From contig ML682024.1 in the NCBI GenBank assembly GCA_007922195.1, forward strand, positions 5,156,273 through 5,220,272: a stretch of DNA of 64,000 nucleotides. Direction: 5' to 3'. Source of the DNA: Podocnemis expansa. Taxonomy: Eukaryota; Chordata; Testudines; Podocnemididae. Below, piece after piece: positions 12,201 to 36,220 of this stretch (positions are counted from its first letter, which is position 1; every line of letters begins with the position of its first letter). Position numbers and translations under genes: made by a program. The notes under the pieces are model-generated. The model did not search any database. It was not told the origin of the DNA and saw only the letters and a list, made by a program, of their open reading frames with translations.

Positions 12201-15200
12201 TTTGTGGTGCCATGCTCCCTGGAGCGAGCTCGGTTGCAGCAACCTCTCATCCCTACACTATCTCCCTAAGCAGGGTGTAATGACCTCAGCCGCAGGGCTG
12301 CTCCACACCTCGCTGACTTCCCCAGGAAGCTTTAATTATCTTGGTCTGGGCTGGTCCTTTTTTCTTCCCAGCTCTCTCTGCACCTGCAGCTGCCTCACGA
12401 GGCGCTGCAACCCGCCCCCCATTGCCCCACCGGGGGCAACCAGACAGTGCGCACCCCACACAGGGCAGACACCCAACACCACCCCACTGAGCACTGCTGG
12501 GCTCTGGAAGTGCTGCCTGCCTCCGGGCACAGGGTGGTAAGTGACACGGCCCCTCCTCTGCTCTGGGAGTGAGTGGCAGCCAGAGGCGAGCGGGTGGATA
12601 TTGAGGGCTGATGTGTGGATTTTTGGGGTAGGTATTTGGGGCTGGAGAAATATTGGGGACAGTGGAGTGGATACTGAGGGCTGGGTTTGGGTATTGGGGG
12701 CAGGGTGTGGATTTTGGGGGTGGGTATTGGGGACTAGGGGAATATTGGAGATACAGGAGTTAAAGTAAGGGGGAATGCCCATGAATACAATTCCAGGGCC
12801 CACAAATTTGAGGGGCCAGCATTCCAGGGCCCCTAAATATAGAAGAATCCAGCAGAACACATGTCCCCCTCATCCTGGCTGCTGGCAGGTCCTACACCCC
12901 ACCGTTGTTAATTGTAATACTTATTGTGCTATGCAGTGTTTGCTAGTTTGTGACAATAATTGATATGGACATAAATGCCATATAAAATTATAAGTATTTT
13001 TATGGTGAGATAATGGATACATGTGATACTGAGAAGTGGTTGCAAATGCCTACCTGGGCTGGGTGCATGAAGGGGTCCCAGACAATATGGGAAGAGGGCC
13101 TATCAAATTATACTTTGACCTCTATATCCACGGAAGACAGGACAAGAAGTGAAGAACTTCATCTACAGCAAGGGAGATGGAGGTTAGATATTAGTAAAAT
13201 CTTTCTAATGCTCAGGGCCATGTAGAATGGGCTTCTGAAGGATGTTGTGGGATCCCTGTCATTGGAGATTTTTTAAGAGCAGTTCCAAAGGGGTAGCCAG
13301 GTTAGTCTAGTTCAGGAAAACAAACAAGGAGTCCTGTGGCACTTTTAAAGACTAACAAATTTATTTATTCTATGAGCTTTGGTAGGAGAAAATCCCACTT
13401 CATCAGATGATTTGAAGATGCATAACTTAGAACTTCTAAGTTCTTCATCTTCAAAGCGTCTGATGAAGTGGGATTTTTCTCCCACAAAAGGTCGTGCAAT
13501 AATTAAATTTGTTAGTCTTTAAAAGTGCCACAGGAATCTTTGTTTGCTTTTAAGAGCAGGTTGAACTATCCCTGCTCAGGGATGGTCTAGATTTAATTTG
13601 TTCTGGCACAGTGGAGGAGGTTGGGCTTGGTGTCCCTCTGCAAGACAACTTCTAGCCCAACATTTCTGTGGGCCTGTGTGAGTTCTTTTATTGCGATCAT
13701 TCCTGAGTATCCAGTTGAATGGGTTGGAGGATGGGTGAGTGGGGGCAGGGAGGGATGGATGGGCAGGGGGATGGGTGGTTGGCTAAGTGGATGGATAGAT
13801 GGAGGATTGGGTAGGACGATGGTTGGACAGGGCTGTGGAAGGGATGGATGATTGGGTGGCTGGATGGGGGGATGAGAGATGGAAATGGATGGATGGATGC
13901 GTGCTTGTGTGGATGGAGGGATGGGTGGGTAAATAAACATGTAGATTAAAAGAGGGTTGCATGATGAGTGAGTGGATGGAAAACCGAATGGATGGGGGTG
14001 TGGGGGGGTCATGGATGTGTAGGCGGGTGTATGGATGGATATGTGGATCATTGGATACGTGGATGGATGTGGGGGTGGATGGAGATGGTATAAGGGCAGG
14101 TGGGTGGATACATGGATGGATGGATGGGTGGTGGACAGGGAGTGGTTGAGTGGATGATATTGGGAAGATATCCTCTCATTTCCCAAAAACTCAGTTCAGC
14201 ACTGAGCTCATCATGGAGGTTTCCCTCCTGACATTCTGAGGCATTATGCTGAGATACTGAGGCCCAGGCTGGGTCCAGGGTGAACCACCCACCAATTGTA
14301 CAGAATCATTAAGTGGCTCCTGTACACATCCTTGAGCAGATGGACACATGTACCCTCTATTCTCCATCACTTCTCACCCTCTGAGAGGTTCATTAAGTCC
14401 TGTGAGTCAGTCCCCATACAGGTCACAGGCTCGTCACAAGCCACACATTTGATCCCTTACACGTTCCTCATTTGCCTGCTGTTTGCTTATCTACTGATTA
14501 CATATTTACGCGGCTGCTCGGAATTCCTGCTTTGTTCATTGTTTCACAGCCTTGACAAGAATAGACTTAGGGTTGGATGGGTGGGGGAGGGTTGGTTAGA
14601 ATGGCTAGGTGGGGGAATATATGGAGGGGGTGTGACTGGATGGGATTGTGTTAGTGAGGGTTAGGAAGGAAAAGAAATGTTGATGGGAGGGTTGGCAGGT
14701 GGATGGACAGGGATGGTTGGATGGGGTGTGGATAGACGGACTGGTGCTTGGGGATGGAGGGCAGGGCTGTTTGGGTGAATGGGTAGTAGGGTAGGATGAT
14801 GGATGCATCATTGGGTTGAAATGGTTGGCTGCTGTGGGATGGTGAGTGCAGATGATTGTATGGTTGGTTGGATGGGTGGATGTGAGGGTGTGCAGAAACG
14901 GTTGGATTGGGAATAGGTGGGATGGGGGAGAGGGAGGGATAAGTGAGGAGGGGTAGTTGGGTGATTGGCCATGGAGATGAGTGGGCAGCAATGCAGACTT
15001 GGATGGGAACGGATGGATACGTGACTGGATGAAGACATGTGGGACAGGATCATTTGGATGGCAAGGGGATGGGTGGAAGGGAGGGGCTAGATGGGCAGAT
15101 GGGGGTGGATGTCCCTTCCCAGTCCTGACACCTGATCTCACCCCTTCTGTAGCTCACGGAAACTGGAGCAATTGGGAGCCATGGGGTCTGTGTTCTGCCA

Positions 15201-17394
15201 CATGCTCCCCGGAGGGAGCAGAGCAGAAGCCCACACAGCGTCGCAGACGGCTCTGTGACAGTCCTGCACCCTCCCGCATCCCTCCTGGACTTCCCTGCTC
15301 TGGAGACTCCATTGAGGACAGGACTTGCACCAACCTGCCCTACTGCCCAGGTGAGAAAGACCCTTCTCCCACACACCTCCTGGAGCTAGCCAGTACCCTG
15401 ACCTGGGGCTGGATTGAAATTGGCTCCCTCTAGAGGGGAAAGGCCCCATCTCACATTCCCATAACTCTCAGGCTAGCTTTCCCATGCTGATGTGTACTTC
15501 TCTCTCCCTGACTCTGTGTCTGCCCAGTGGACGGTAGCTGGAGTAACTGGAAGCCATCCAGTCCCTGCTCAGTGACCTGTGGCCTTGGCCGGATAACGGA
15601 GAAGCGTCTTTGTAACAGCCCAGCTCCAAAGCATGGTGGCAAGGCCTGTGATGGCCTTGATACTCGGTCACAATTCTGCAACACCAAAATACGCTGCCCA
15701 GGTAAGGGGGCAAGGAGTGACAGAGAGGGAGGACAATCCTGTCCCTGGAGTAGGAGGGGGCAGATGGAGGCATGGGGCAAGGAGTGGAGGAATGGAGATA
15801 GAGAGAGAAAGAAGATGGGTGGGTCAGGAAGAGGATGAAGGGATGGAAAAGGGGTGGGATGCACAGAAAGATGGGAGGAAGTATGGAGAACACGGATGGA
15901 TGGATGTGCAGAAAAATGATGACTGGGTGACTGGAGCAGTTTGTATTGGGATAGAGATAGGTATAGATGGATGAGTTAATAGATGGATGGGTCAATGAGA
16001 GGTAGATGGATCAATGGTTGGGTGGGTAGATGGATGGTGGGTGGGCAGGTTCATGTGTGAAACGATGGATGGGTGGATGAATGGTTGCTTGTGTGGATAG
16101 AGGGATGGATAGGTCAGCAGCTGGGTGACTGGTTGGGAGGTTCGATGGATGGATGATGGGTGGACAGGTTCAGCGGATGAACAGTTGGATGTATGGGTAG
16201 AGGGTTGGGGTGGGTCAATGAGTGGCAGGCTGGATTCAGTCATACTTTGCTGTCTCTGGGGGTCTCCCCATCTCTCCCCTCAGTGGATGGGCAGTGGTCA
16301 GAGTGGGGAAACTGGTCTGAATGCCTCCGGCCAGGTTACACTGGGAACATCCGCTGCAAGGAGATTGTGGGGCAGCAGAAGCGGAATCGGGTCTGCAAGG
16401 GGCGTTCCCATGATGGAAAGCGGTGTGAAGGCATTTATATCGAGTTTCACAGCTGCTACAACATGAATATGTGCATTTGTGAGTGCTTGAGCTGGGGCAG
16501 GTGGGACACTGGGCTTCAGGGGCTTGGGGGTCTGGCCTTGTAGGAGGGGGTGGGGCACTATGCGATGGGCTTCTGACCTTCCTGGTGTTTGTGCTGTCTC
16601 CCCAGTGGAGGGGCAGTGGTCAGAGTGGAGCTCCTGGGGTCTCTGTGAGCCAGCCTGTGGGGAAAATCCCATGAAGTCGCGGAAGCGTGTGTGCCAACCC
16701 ATATACCCCAAATATTCGTGAGTGTGACCAGCCAGGTGTGGGGATGGTGGGAGGCCTATGAGTCTGATCTAGGATGGAAAGGATACCAGACTGCGGGGGG
16801 GCATGGATCTCATCCAGAAGGGAGGGTTGGCTGAGAGGATATCTAACTATGGAGGCCCCATGGGTCAAGTTTGGAGGTCTGGAGGGAGTGGGAGGGCTGG
16901 GCCCTGGTGCTGATCTCTTCCATCTCCCTCTTCCAGAATGGTGACCCAGGGTGTGGGGAACACTGAGTTAGTGAACGTCAGCTTCTGGGGCACCCCCTAT
17001 CCCAAGTGCCAGCCCATCAATGGTCAGAGAAAGGAGGTGGTGGAAAGTCAGCCATGTCTCAACGTACTGCCTTGCTCGGAGGAGGATGGTGAGCTGGGGG
17101 CAAAGATGACAAGTGGGTTAGGGTGTTGGGGCTGGGGACCAGGACTCCTGGGTTCTCTCCCTAGTCCTGATGGGGAGTGCGTTCTGGTAGATCAGAGTCG
17201 GGGAGCTGGGAGTCCTGGCTCTGGGAGAGGAGTGGGGTAAGAGCTTGGCCTCTCTGGGAGGATCTCTGGAAGTACTGGGGGTTCTGCCTAGGTTTTATGG
17301 TCACTAACCAGGTTCCTGTTTTCTGCCCCCAGAGCTGCTCCCACTCCTGGCAGCCCGCTCGCCCAAGGCAAGCCCCCTGTTTGCCCCACACTGA
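9228..17394 (+). CDS. CFP: Properdin (complement factor P), 10 coding exons
   Basis: Secreted plasma glycoprotein that stabilises the alternative-pathway C3 convertase (C3bBb); the only known positive regulator of complement. Coding exons: 9228-9297, 9385-9529, 9885-10048, 10829-10999, 15153-15350, 15528-15701, 16284-16478, 16606-16717, 16937-17088, 17333-17394. All junctions are GT-AG and frames add up to 480 aa (human 469). Exon 1 encodes a signal peptide starting MEGLMTP; exon 2 the N-terminal Cys-rich TB module ([12 protein letters not shown]); the next five exons one thrombospondin repeat each; the sixth repeat is split over two exons. WxxWxxW C-mannosylation motifs are present (WSEWTPW, WSSWSSW, WSEWSSW) with CSVSCGEG / CSVTC cores. 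The short last exon, ending LFAPH, is the least certain. Most inter-module introns are phase 1, as expected for shuffled modules. Intron 4 is 4.15 kb and repeat-filled. No frame break seen. Confidence 0.95.
11790..11995 (+). mobile_element. CR1 fragment, 5' part of a split copy
   Basis: Resembles the CR1 ORF2 C-terminus and 3' region (AGAAGAAGGAGTGGGAACCT, then GGGCTGTTATAAAGAGGAC). The homology stops near 11,990 and resumes near 13,120, so later repeat sequence has split this copy. Lies in CFP intron 4. Confidence 0.6.
12000..12860. repeat. Unnamed repeat B, two direct copies
   Basis: Two direct copies of about 100 bp, at 12,000-12,110 and 12,765-12,860. Both begin with GGGTTAAAGTAAG-like sequence and share GGGGCCAGCATTCCAG. 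They bracket about 650 bp of unique-looking sequence. They interrupt the CR1 copy of 11,790-13,610, together with unnamed family A at 13,015-13,120. Flanking repeats of an element are one reading; independent insertions are another. Confidence 0.5.
13015..13120 (+). repeat. Unnamed family A, second copy
   Basis: Shares AAGTGGTTGCAAATGCCTAC and the following GGCTGGG segment with the copy near 5,700. Confidence 0.55.
13120..13610 (+). mobile_element. CR1 3' fragment, split by a Penelope insertion
   Basis: CR1 3' homology resumes with GAAGACAGGACAAGAAG and TTAGATATTAGTAAAATCTT, breaks at 13,283 for a Penelope-type insertion, and resumes at 13,560 (GTTGAACTATCCCTGCTCAG). The duplicated 12-mer TTTTAAGAGCAG at the two breakpoints is CR1 sequence and acts as the target-site duplication. 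Confidence 0.65.
13283..13547. mobile_element. Penelope-type palindromic insertion with hammerhead-like cores
   Basis: A 265-bp insertion flanked by a perfect 12-bp duplication, TTTTAAGAGCAG (13271-13282 and 13548-13559). It is an imperfect inverted repeat centred near 13,437: both arms carry the sequence that reads TTTGTTAGTCTTTAAAAGTG on the right, and a CTGATGA-AGTGGG...CCCAC stem. CTGATGA is on the plus strand at 13462-13468 and on the minus strand in the left arm. Hammerhead ribozyme motifs are known in Penelope-like elements. Here the GAAA after the stem has become AAAA, as expected from CpG decay, so these copies are probably inactive. Confidence 0.7.
13715..14155. repeat. (TGGA)n-type array
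   Basis: Degenerate GGATGGATGG array in CFP intron 4. The 197-codon open frame on the minus strand is composed of this repeat. Confidence 0.85.
14560..15080. repeat. Degenerate TGGA/GGTTGGATGG array
   Basis: Looser continuation of the same simple-repeat character in CFP intron 4, ending about 70 bp before the acceptor of the TSR3 exon. Confidence 0.7.
15750..16225. repeat. Degenerate (TGGA)n array
   Basis: Simple-repeat array in the intron between the TSR4 and TSR5 exons of CFP. Confidence 0.8.
17135..17245 (+). repeat. SINE-like family copy
   Basis: ACCAGGACTCCTGGGTTCTC followed by GGCTCTGGGAGAGGAGTGGG; same family as 1490-1580. Lies in the last CFP intron. Confidence 0.5.
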
Positions 17395-17929
17395 GAGTCT
17401 GTGGATTACCATGACGGCAAGGCATGAGGTGTGTGAGATATAATAGGGAATGGGGCACAGTGCCTATCTACTTCAGGAGGCACTGGTTCCCATCTGGCCC
17501 CTGAGTGGGGGACTGGCTGGGGGACAGGGGTTGGGATGAGGCCTTTCCCCCCTAGGCGGCATCAGTTCTGGTCTGATCCCAGGATGGAGACTGGCTGGCT
17601 AGCAGTGGGGTCTTGTCTCTGGGGATCCTGTCTCTGATTTTACCCTTTCACCATCTGTTTTTTCCAGATTGATCTGGCAGGAGCAATGCAAAGATGCTTC
17701 TACAGCAGCCCCATCTCTTCACACCTTCTGTTTGTGGTGGGAAGGGGCTGGAGATCAAGACCCCCCCATGTGTATCCTTCAGCCCTAGAACTGCCCCCTT
17801 TCATCCCCTTCCACTTTCCCCTTCTTTCAGGGGCTCCCTATAGAATCACCCCAGCAGCTCCCACAGTTCTAACCCTGATGCCCTGACTCTTAGAGATCTC
17901 CTTTGCTATGAGGCATGGGAATCCAGCAC

Positions 17930-17935
17930 AATAAA
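17930..17935 (+). terminator. CFP poly(A) signal AATAAA
   Basis: Canonical AATAAA about 535 bp after the CFP stop codon, with no earlier AATAAA noticed. The 3' UTR is inferred to be continuous from 17,395. Confidence 0.65.
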
Positions 17936-18014
17936 GAGCTAATGGGACCCACTTGACTGAGTATGTGTGAAGGGGCAATTGGGTACTAGTGGTTAGGGCA
18001 GGAGGGGTGGGAAC

Positions 18015-18198
18015 CACTGTTCCCTCTAAGCTGTGCGTGTGTGTACACGCACAAAGGTCATGAAACCTGCGCACACAACAAAATAAAGTGCACACAAAAA
18101 AATTCAATAGTGCTACTATTGGAGCTCACAAAGAAATGTTTTTGCGCACACAAAGAAACTGTTTGTGCACAGTCTACAAGTAATTAGAGGGAACACTG
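18015..18198. mobile_element. hAT-like MITE
   Basis: A 184-bp element bounded by inverted CACTGTTCCCTCTAA / TTAGAGGGAACACTG ends, with an alternating CACACA/GCGCAC interior and no coding capacity. A second copy in inverted orientation lies at 53,111-53,295. The end motif and length suggest a non-autonomous hAT element. The flanking 8-mers match poorly, so no clear duplication survives. Confidence 0.65.
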
Positions 18199-18199
18199 G

Positions 18200-18300
18200 T
18201 TCGGAACCAGGGCTCCTGGGTTCTCCCCCCAGCCCTGGGAGGGCAGTGGGGTCTGATGGGTTACAGCAGGGGGCAGGACTAGTGGCCAGGACTCCTGGGA
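18200..18300 (+). repeat. SINE-like family copy
   Basis: AACCAGGGCTCCTGGGTTCT followed by AGCCCTGGGAGGGCAGTGGG; it abuts the end of the hAT-like MITE. Confidence 0.5.
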
Positions 18301-19640
18301 TCTATGACATGGTAGTGAGGGTGAGTGCTTAGATGGGGGAGGAGCTGGTGCACTGTAGTTAGGAGACCAGCTTTCTGCCACCTGTCTGTGACCTTCCACT
18401 GTGAACACCCCTCCCCAACCTCTGCCCCTCCCCGATCACCCCCCTTTATAAGCACAGAGTGCACAACTCTAGTGATACCTAGCAGGCCCATGTCTGAACA
18501 CAGTCTTTGACTGCAATTCAAAGTGCCAGTTCAATGAGTGGATACCCCAAGCTGTGGACAAAGAAAGCCACGGTCAGGAAACTCCAGCCTGGCCTTTTTT
18601 GCTAGTCGCCTTCCTCACTAATAACCAATTTCCTCCCAGTCTGCCTGGTGTCTGGCCAGCACAGAGAGCTGGGAGCTGCTTTTCCAGGCCACTTACACTG
18701 GCGGAGCATCCCCACCACAGTCTGCACTATCTTTTGCCCTGTTGCCTCTTCCCCAGCTCCTCCCTGCCTGCCCAGCTCTTCCACCACCAGGCTGGTTTGT
18801 TACCTTTGATTAACCCCCATCACTCCCCCAGTCATGGCTTTCTCGGCTCCTTTGTGCCTTGGAAAGGGGTGAGACTATATCTGGAAGTGTTGTGGTTAAT
18901 GTGTGCCTCCATTTCCCTTGTACTTTGCATCACTTCCTGGGGAGGGGCCTGGCAAAAGGGTTTGGTCTCCTTGTGGGGCAGGTCAGGTGACGGGGGTACT
19001 GAGGTTGCTGACCTGGTCGGAGGGCAATGAATGGATGTGGCTCATTCCCAAACCCTGCTCTGAAATTCTTTTGGGGTCCTAGTCTTGTTGTCTGGCTCCA
19101 GCCATGCGGGAGCTGGATATCCTCCATCTCAGAGGCATTGACGCTGTGCAGTCTTCTCTGAAGGACGAATGGGACTCCTTAGAGGGGCTGCCCTACTGAC
19201 AAGGGGCCACCCAAGGCTGTTTAGAAGCTGGGGCGTAGCATCCAATGAGTGATTCCACCTCTAAACCCTGCTAGACAGGGTTGAATGGTGTCAAATTGGG
19301 TTTTGCTCTCAGCTGGGTGAGCAGAGATCCACCCTTTTCACACACACACACCCCCAGTGCTAGGGGACATGCTTCTTTGAGTGCCACATGCCTCTGAATG
19401 TCCCCTCCCCACAACTGTCCTACCATGGCCAGGCCAACCAGCACCCGGGGGTGCCCCAGAAAGCTCACCACAGCCCTGGGGCCTTGTTGTAAGGGTGTCC
19501 CCCGTACCATGCGTGTATCATCCTTCAGCTCTAGACCTGCCCCTCCCTCCTTCATCCCCTTCCCCACTCATCCCTTTCCCACCCGATCCATCCCCATCTA
19601 CCTTTCCCTTCTCCCTTTCATCTCCTCCCACCTCTTCCGC
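18300..19640. other. CFP-SYN1 intergenic region
   Basis: No exon or named repeat recognised. Poly-pyrimidine sequence increases from about 19,480 towards the RE1 site. Confidence 0.45.
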
Positions 19641-19652
19641 CCCCCCCCCCGC

Positions 19653-19672
19653 TCAGTACCACGGACAGCTCC
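19653..19672 (+). promoter_or_regulatory. RE1/NRSE (REST binding site) of SYN1
   Basis: TCAGTACCACGGACAGCTCC differs at only a couple of positions from the REST consensus core TCAGCACCACGGACAGCGCC. Both half sites (TCAG-ACC and GGACAG) and the normal half-site spacing are intact. Mammalian SYN1 promoters contain a functional RE1 that silences the gene outside neurons. The site lies about 950 bp upstream of the start codon, so the match in kind and place strongly suggests the orthologous element. Confidence 0.8.
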
Positions 19673-19969
19673 TCCCCGCATCCCCCCTCCCTTCTAGGCT
19701 AGGGACTGGATCACACCATGGCACTCCGCAGAGAGGTGGTACGTATCCCCCCCACCGCCAACAGATGGTGCGGCCCGCTCCGAGTTCGGTAAGGGGGCCG
19801 GGACCAACCATCGCGGCGAAAGGGGGGGAGGAGGAGGGGCCGGAGGAGACCAATTCCTGGAGAAGTGGAGGGGTGGCGGGTATCTGGGCTGGTCCAGACG
19901 CTACTGCGCTCATATGACTCCGGGAATCCGCAGCCGCCGGGTCTGCCCCAGAGAGACCCCGGGGCCGGG

Positions 19970-20615
19970 CCCCATAGATCCCCTATAGGAAGATAGGCAG
20001 CACCTATAGAAGGCGCAGACTGGGAGACAGAGAGAGAGATACCCCTATACCTCCCTCCCTTAGAAACCCCCCTTCCCCTATAAACCCCCTCCCTTATAGG
20101 CCCCCTTCATTTATAGAGATCCCCTATAGCAACCCCTTACACGATAGACACCCCCAGCCTCCAAACCCCCCCAGACATCCTCCTTCTTCTGACACCCTTT
20201 TTCCTAGAGAGTTCCCTTATAGATACCCCTTCCCCATAGAGATTCCCCCAACCCCCACCCCGACACCCTAGCCCTATAGAAATAGCCCTTATAGAAGAGG
20301 CTCCTCCTAAGATCTTCCCCTGTAGAGTGTCATCCTTATAGAAGAGGAGACCCTAAAAAGAGAGACAGACAGACCCCCTGAACAAGCACCTATAGGAGAC
20401 TATTCCCTACAGGAGGTGACCTGCTTGTTTTGCTTTATGAAAGAGACCCCCTTCCCCTTATAGAAAAGGGAGCACACCTTCTGGCAAGACCTCTTCACCT
20501 ATAGACAGAGATCTCTCCCGATAGAACACCCTCCCACCCCAGAGCCAGCAGCCCCATACCCTATAGGATTGCTAGATCCCCCACCCAGCCCCTATTGGTG
20601 CAGCCCCCTATAGTG
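19970..20615. repeat. CCCTATAGA-type degenerate repeat upstream of the SYN1 start
   Basis: About 650 bp in which CTATAG, CCCTATAGA or CCTTATAGA motifs recur irregularly against a C-rich background, right up to the SYN1 start codon at 20,624. It resembles an expanded, diverged short-motif array. It is either SYN1 5' UTR or promoter-proximal sequence; the transcription start could not be placed. Confidence 0.65.
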
Positions 20616-20623
20616 CCCCCAGG

Positions 20624-34538
<13,915 letters not shown>

Positions 34539-35571
34539 CCCCCAGCACCCTCCTGAGACCTCCCAGCTACTCTTGGGTCCCCCCCCAGAGACCCCTAGCT
34601 GCTCCTGGGTCCCTCCTCATTGCCCGCAGGCTGCCCACTGCCGATGGCTCACTCCCACTGCCCTGCTGGACCCCCAGAGACACCCCGCTGGCCCTTAGTC
34701 CCCCAGAAACCCCTATTACTCCTGATACTACCCCTGCTGTCCCCTGCCCCCCAGCAACTCCCCTGCTCCTCCTGGTTCCCCTCAGCACCGCCCCTGCCCC
34801 CCCGACACCACCCACTACTCTATCCCCAGTTACTGCCCACCCACTGCTGTCCCTCCTCTGGGGTCCCCAGAGCCTCCCACATGATTCCATGGGACCCCCC
34901 CCATTGATACTCCCCAGGAGCCCCCACTGAATCCCTCAGTCCCTGGCTGCACAGACACCTCCCCACCCTTCACGATCCTTAGATCCATCGGCTGAATCCG
35001 CACAGCCCCTCTGGTGCAGCCCCTACCCCTCCCAGACACCAGGGACCCCAGAGGAGCCCTGTATGGGTGGGGTGGGGGGTGTCTGTACTTCCCAAGATTG
35101 TGTGTGAAATTAAATAGCCCCACCCAGCAACACCTCGCCCATCCTTCCCCCCCCCATGAGTTTCTCCATCCCTCAGTGCCATATTTGCCCTCACCAGCAC
35201 CCCATCTGCCCTTCACAGGGCCCCCCCCAGCAATACCCCCCCATGATCCCTACATACACCAACAGCCCATCTCCTTTTCCATTGCATCCCACCAATGGCC
35301 TCCATCAGCTCCCCCTGTACAGATCTCAGAGTCTTGCCCGCTCTATATTTTTGAGGACCCCCCCCCCAGCCCAGGGTGGGGATCCCCCCCCCCCCACCCC
35401 CGCACGTGATGTTTGCGTGTCGTTTCTGTGTCGTGCCATGATGCTTTGACCCCCTGAATTGGGACCTGGGGGCAGGGGAGGGAGCTCAGGATTGGCCACT
35501 CTTCCCTCACCTCCTGGCCCACTGCTGTCACCCCCCCCAGTCCCTATTGTGAGGGGGATGGGGTGGGGGCA

Positions 35572-35577
35572 ATTAAA
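35572..35577 (+). terminator. SYN1 poly(A) signal ATTAAA
   Basis: Common variant signal about 1.03 kb after the SYN1 stop, in GGCAATTAAACAC. A weaker upstream ATTAAA near 35,107 could end a shorter transcript. Confidence 0.5.
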
Positions 35578-35709
35578 CACTAATTGCCCCTTCCCCATTA
35601 GTGAGTCTTGTGATGCTGTCGTGGACCCTAATCATCTGTGATGTCAAAGAAGTGCGGCGTGAGGCCAAGAGACCAGAGACCAATATATTAAAACAGAGAT
35701 TTAACAGCC

Positions 35710-35850
35710 TATGGGTTGCCATTAATGCAGCCACCTCTGGGGCAGGGCGGCTGGGAATGGCCACACAGGAACAACTTGCCTGGTGCTAAGATGCAGCAGC
35801 CTCTGAGGCAGGGCAGCTGGAGAACAGCTGTATATAACACTCCAGCGACC
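35710..35850 (-). repeat. Repeat D family, reverse complement
   Basis: Reverse complement carries GAGGTGGCTGCATT and GAGGCTGCTGCATC-type units, matching the 80-bp tandem at 30,110. It sits between the convergent 3' ends of SYN1 and ARAF. Confidence 0.5.
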
Positions 35851-35910
35851 AGCTCCCTCTGCATAGTATGGCGCCTCCTACTGAGCTCACAGCTGACTCA
35901 TCTCAAGTCT

Positions 35911-35916
35911 TTTATT
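35911..35916 (-). terminator. ARAF poly(A) signal
   Basis: TTTATT here is AATAAA on the ARAF strand, about 305 bp past the ARAF stop. With the SYN1 signal at 35,572 the two convergent transcripts end about 300 bp apart. Confidence 0.6.
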
Positions 35917-36220
35917 TCCCACCTGCCCCTGACTAGGAACCCCCCTGATTTGCTAGGGAGGGAGGGCAGTGGAGGAGGGAACTGCCCCAGGGGAGTTTAC
36001 ACATGAATCTCTGCACAACAGTTCCTCTGGCTGGTGTGGGAGGGCGCTCCTGGCTCCCCAGACCCTTAGTACGTTTGACACTATCTCTTGTGTTTGCTCC
36101 CAGATGTCCTTGTGACGCTCTTGGCTGAGGATGGGGAGCTCAGAGCATCAGCAGCAGCTCCTGGCAGCAGGGGCAGGGGATGTCTGTCCATCCTGGTGCA
36201 GGGCAGTCCATCTGTCTGGG

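Noticed and set aside
13593..14186. 197-codon minus-strand frame, His/Pro/Ser rich
   Set aside because: Translation of a degenerate TGGA tetranucleotide array in CFP intron 4.
17665..17760. Additional CFP exon after TTTTCCAG at 17,667
   Set aside because: Acceptor-like, but it lies beyond the stop codon in what is more simply the 3' UTR leading to AATAAA at 17,930.
18007..18206. Target-site duplication of the first hAT MITE
   Set aside because: Flanking 8-mers GTGGGAAC and GTTCGGAA match at only four positions without an indel; not claimed.
36081..36220. Extra ARAF C-terminal exon after a TTGCCTAG acceptor
   Set aside because: A frame reading QTDGLPC resembles the human tail, but the required donor after LHR (CACC|GTGCCC) is poor; the read-through stop at 36221 was kept as the simpler model.
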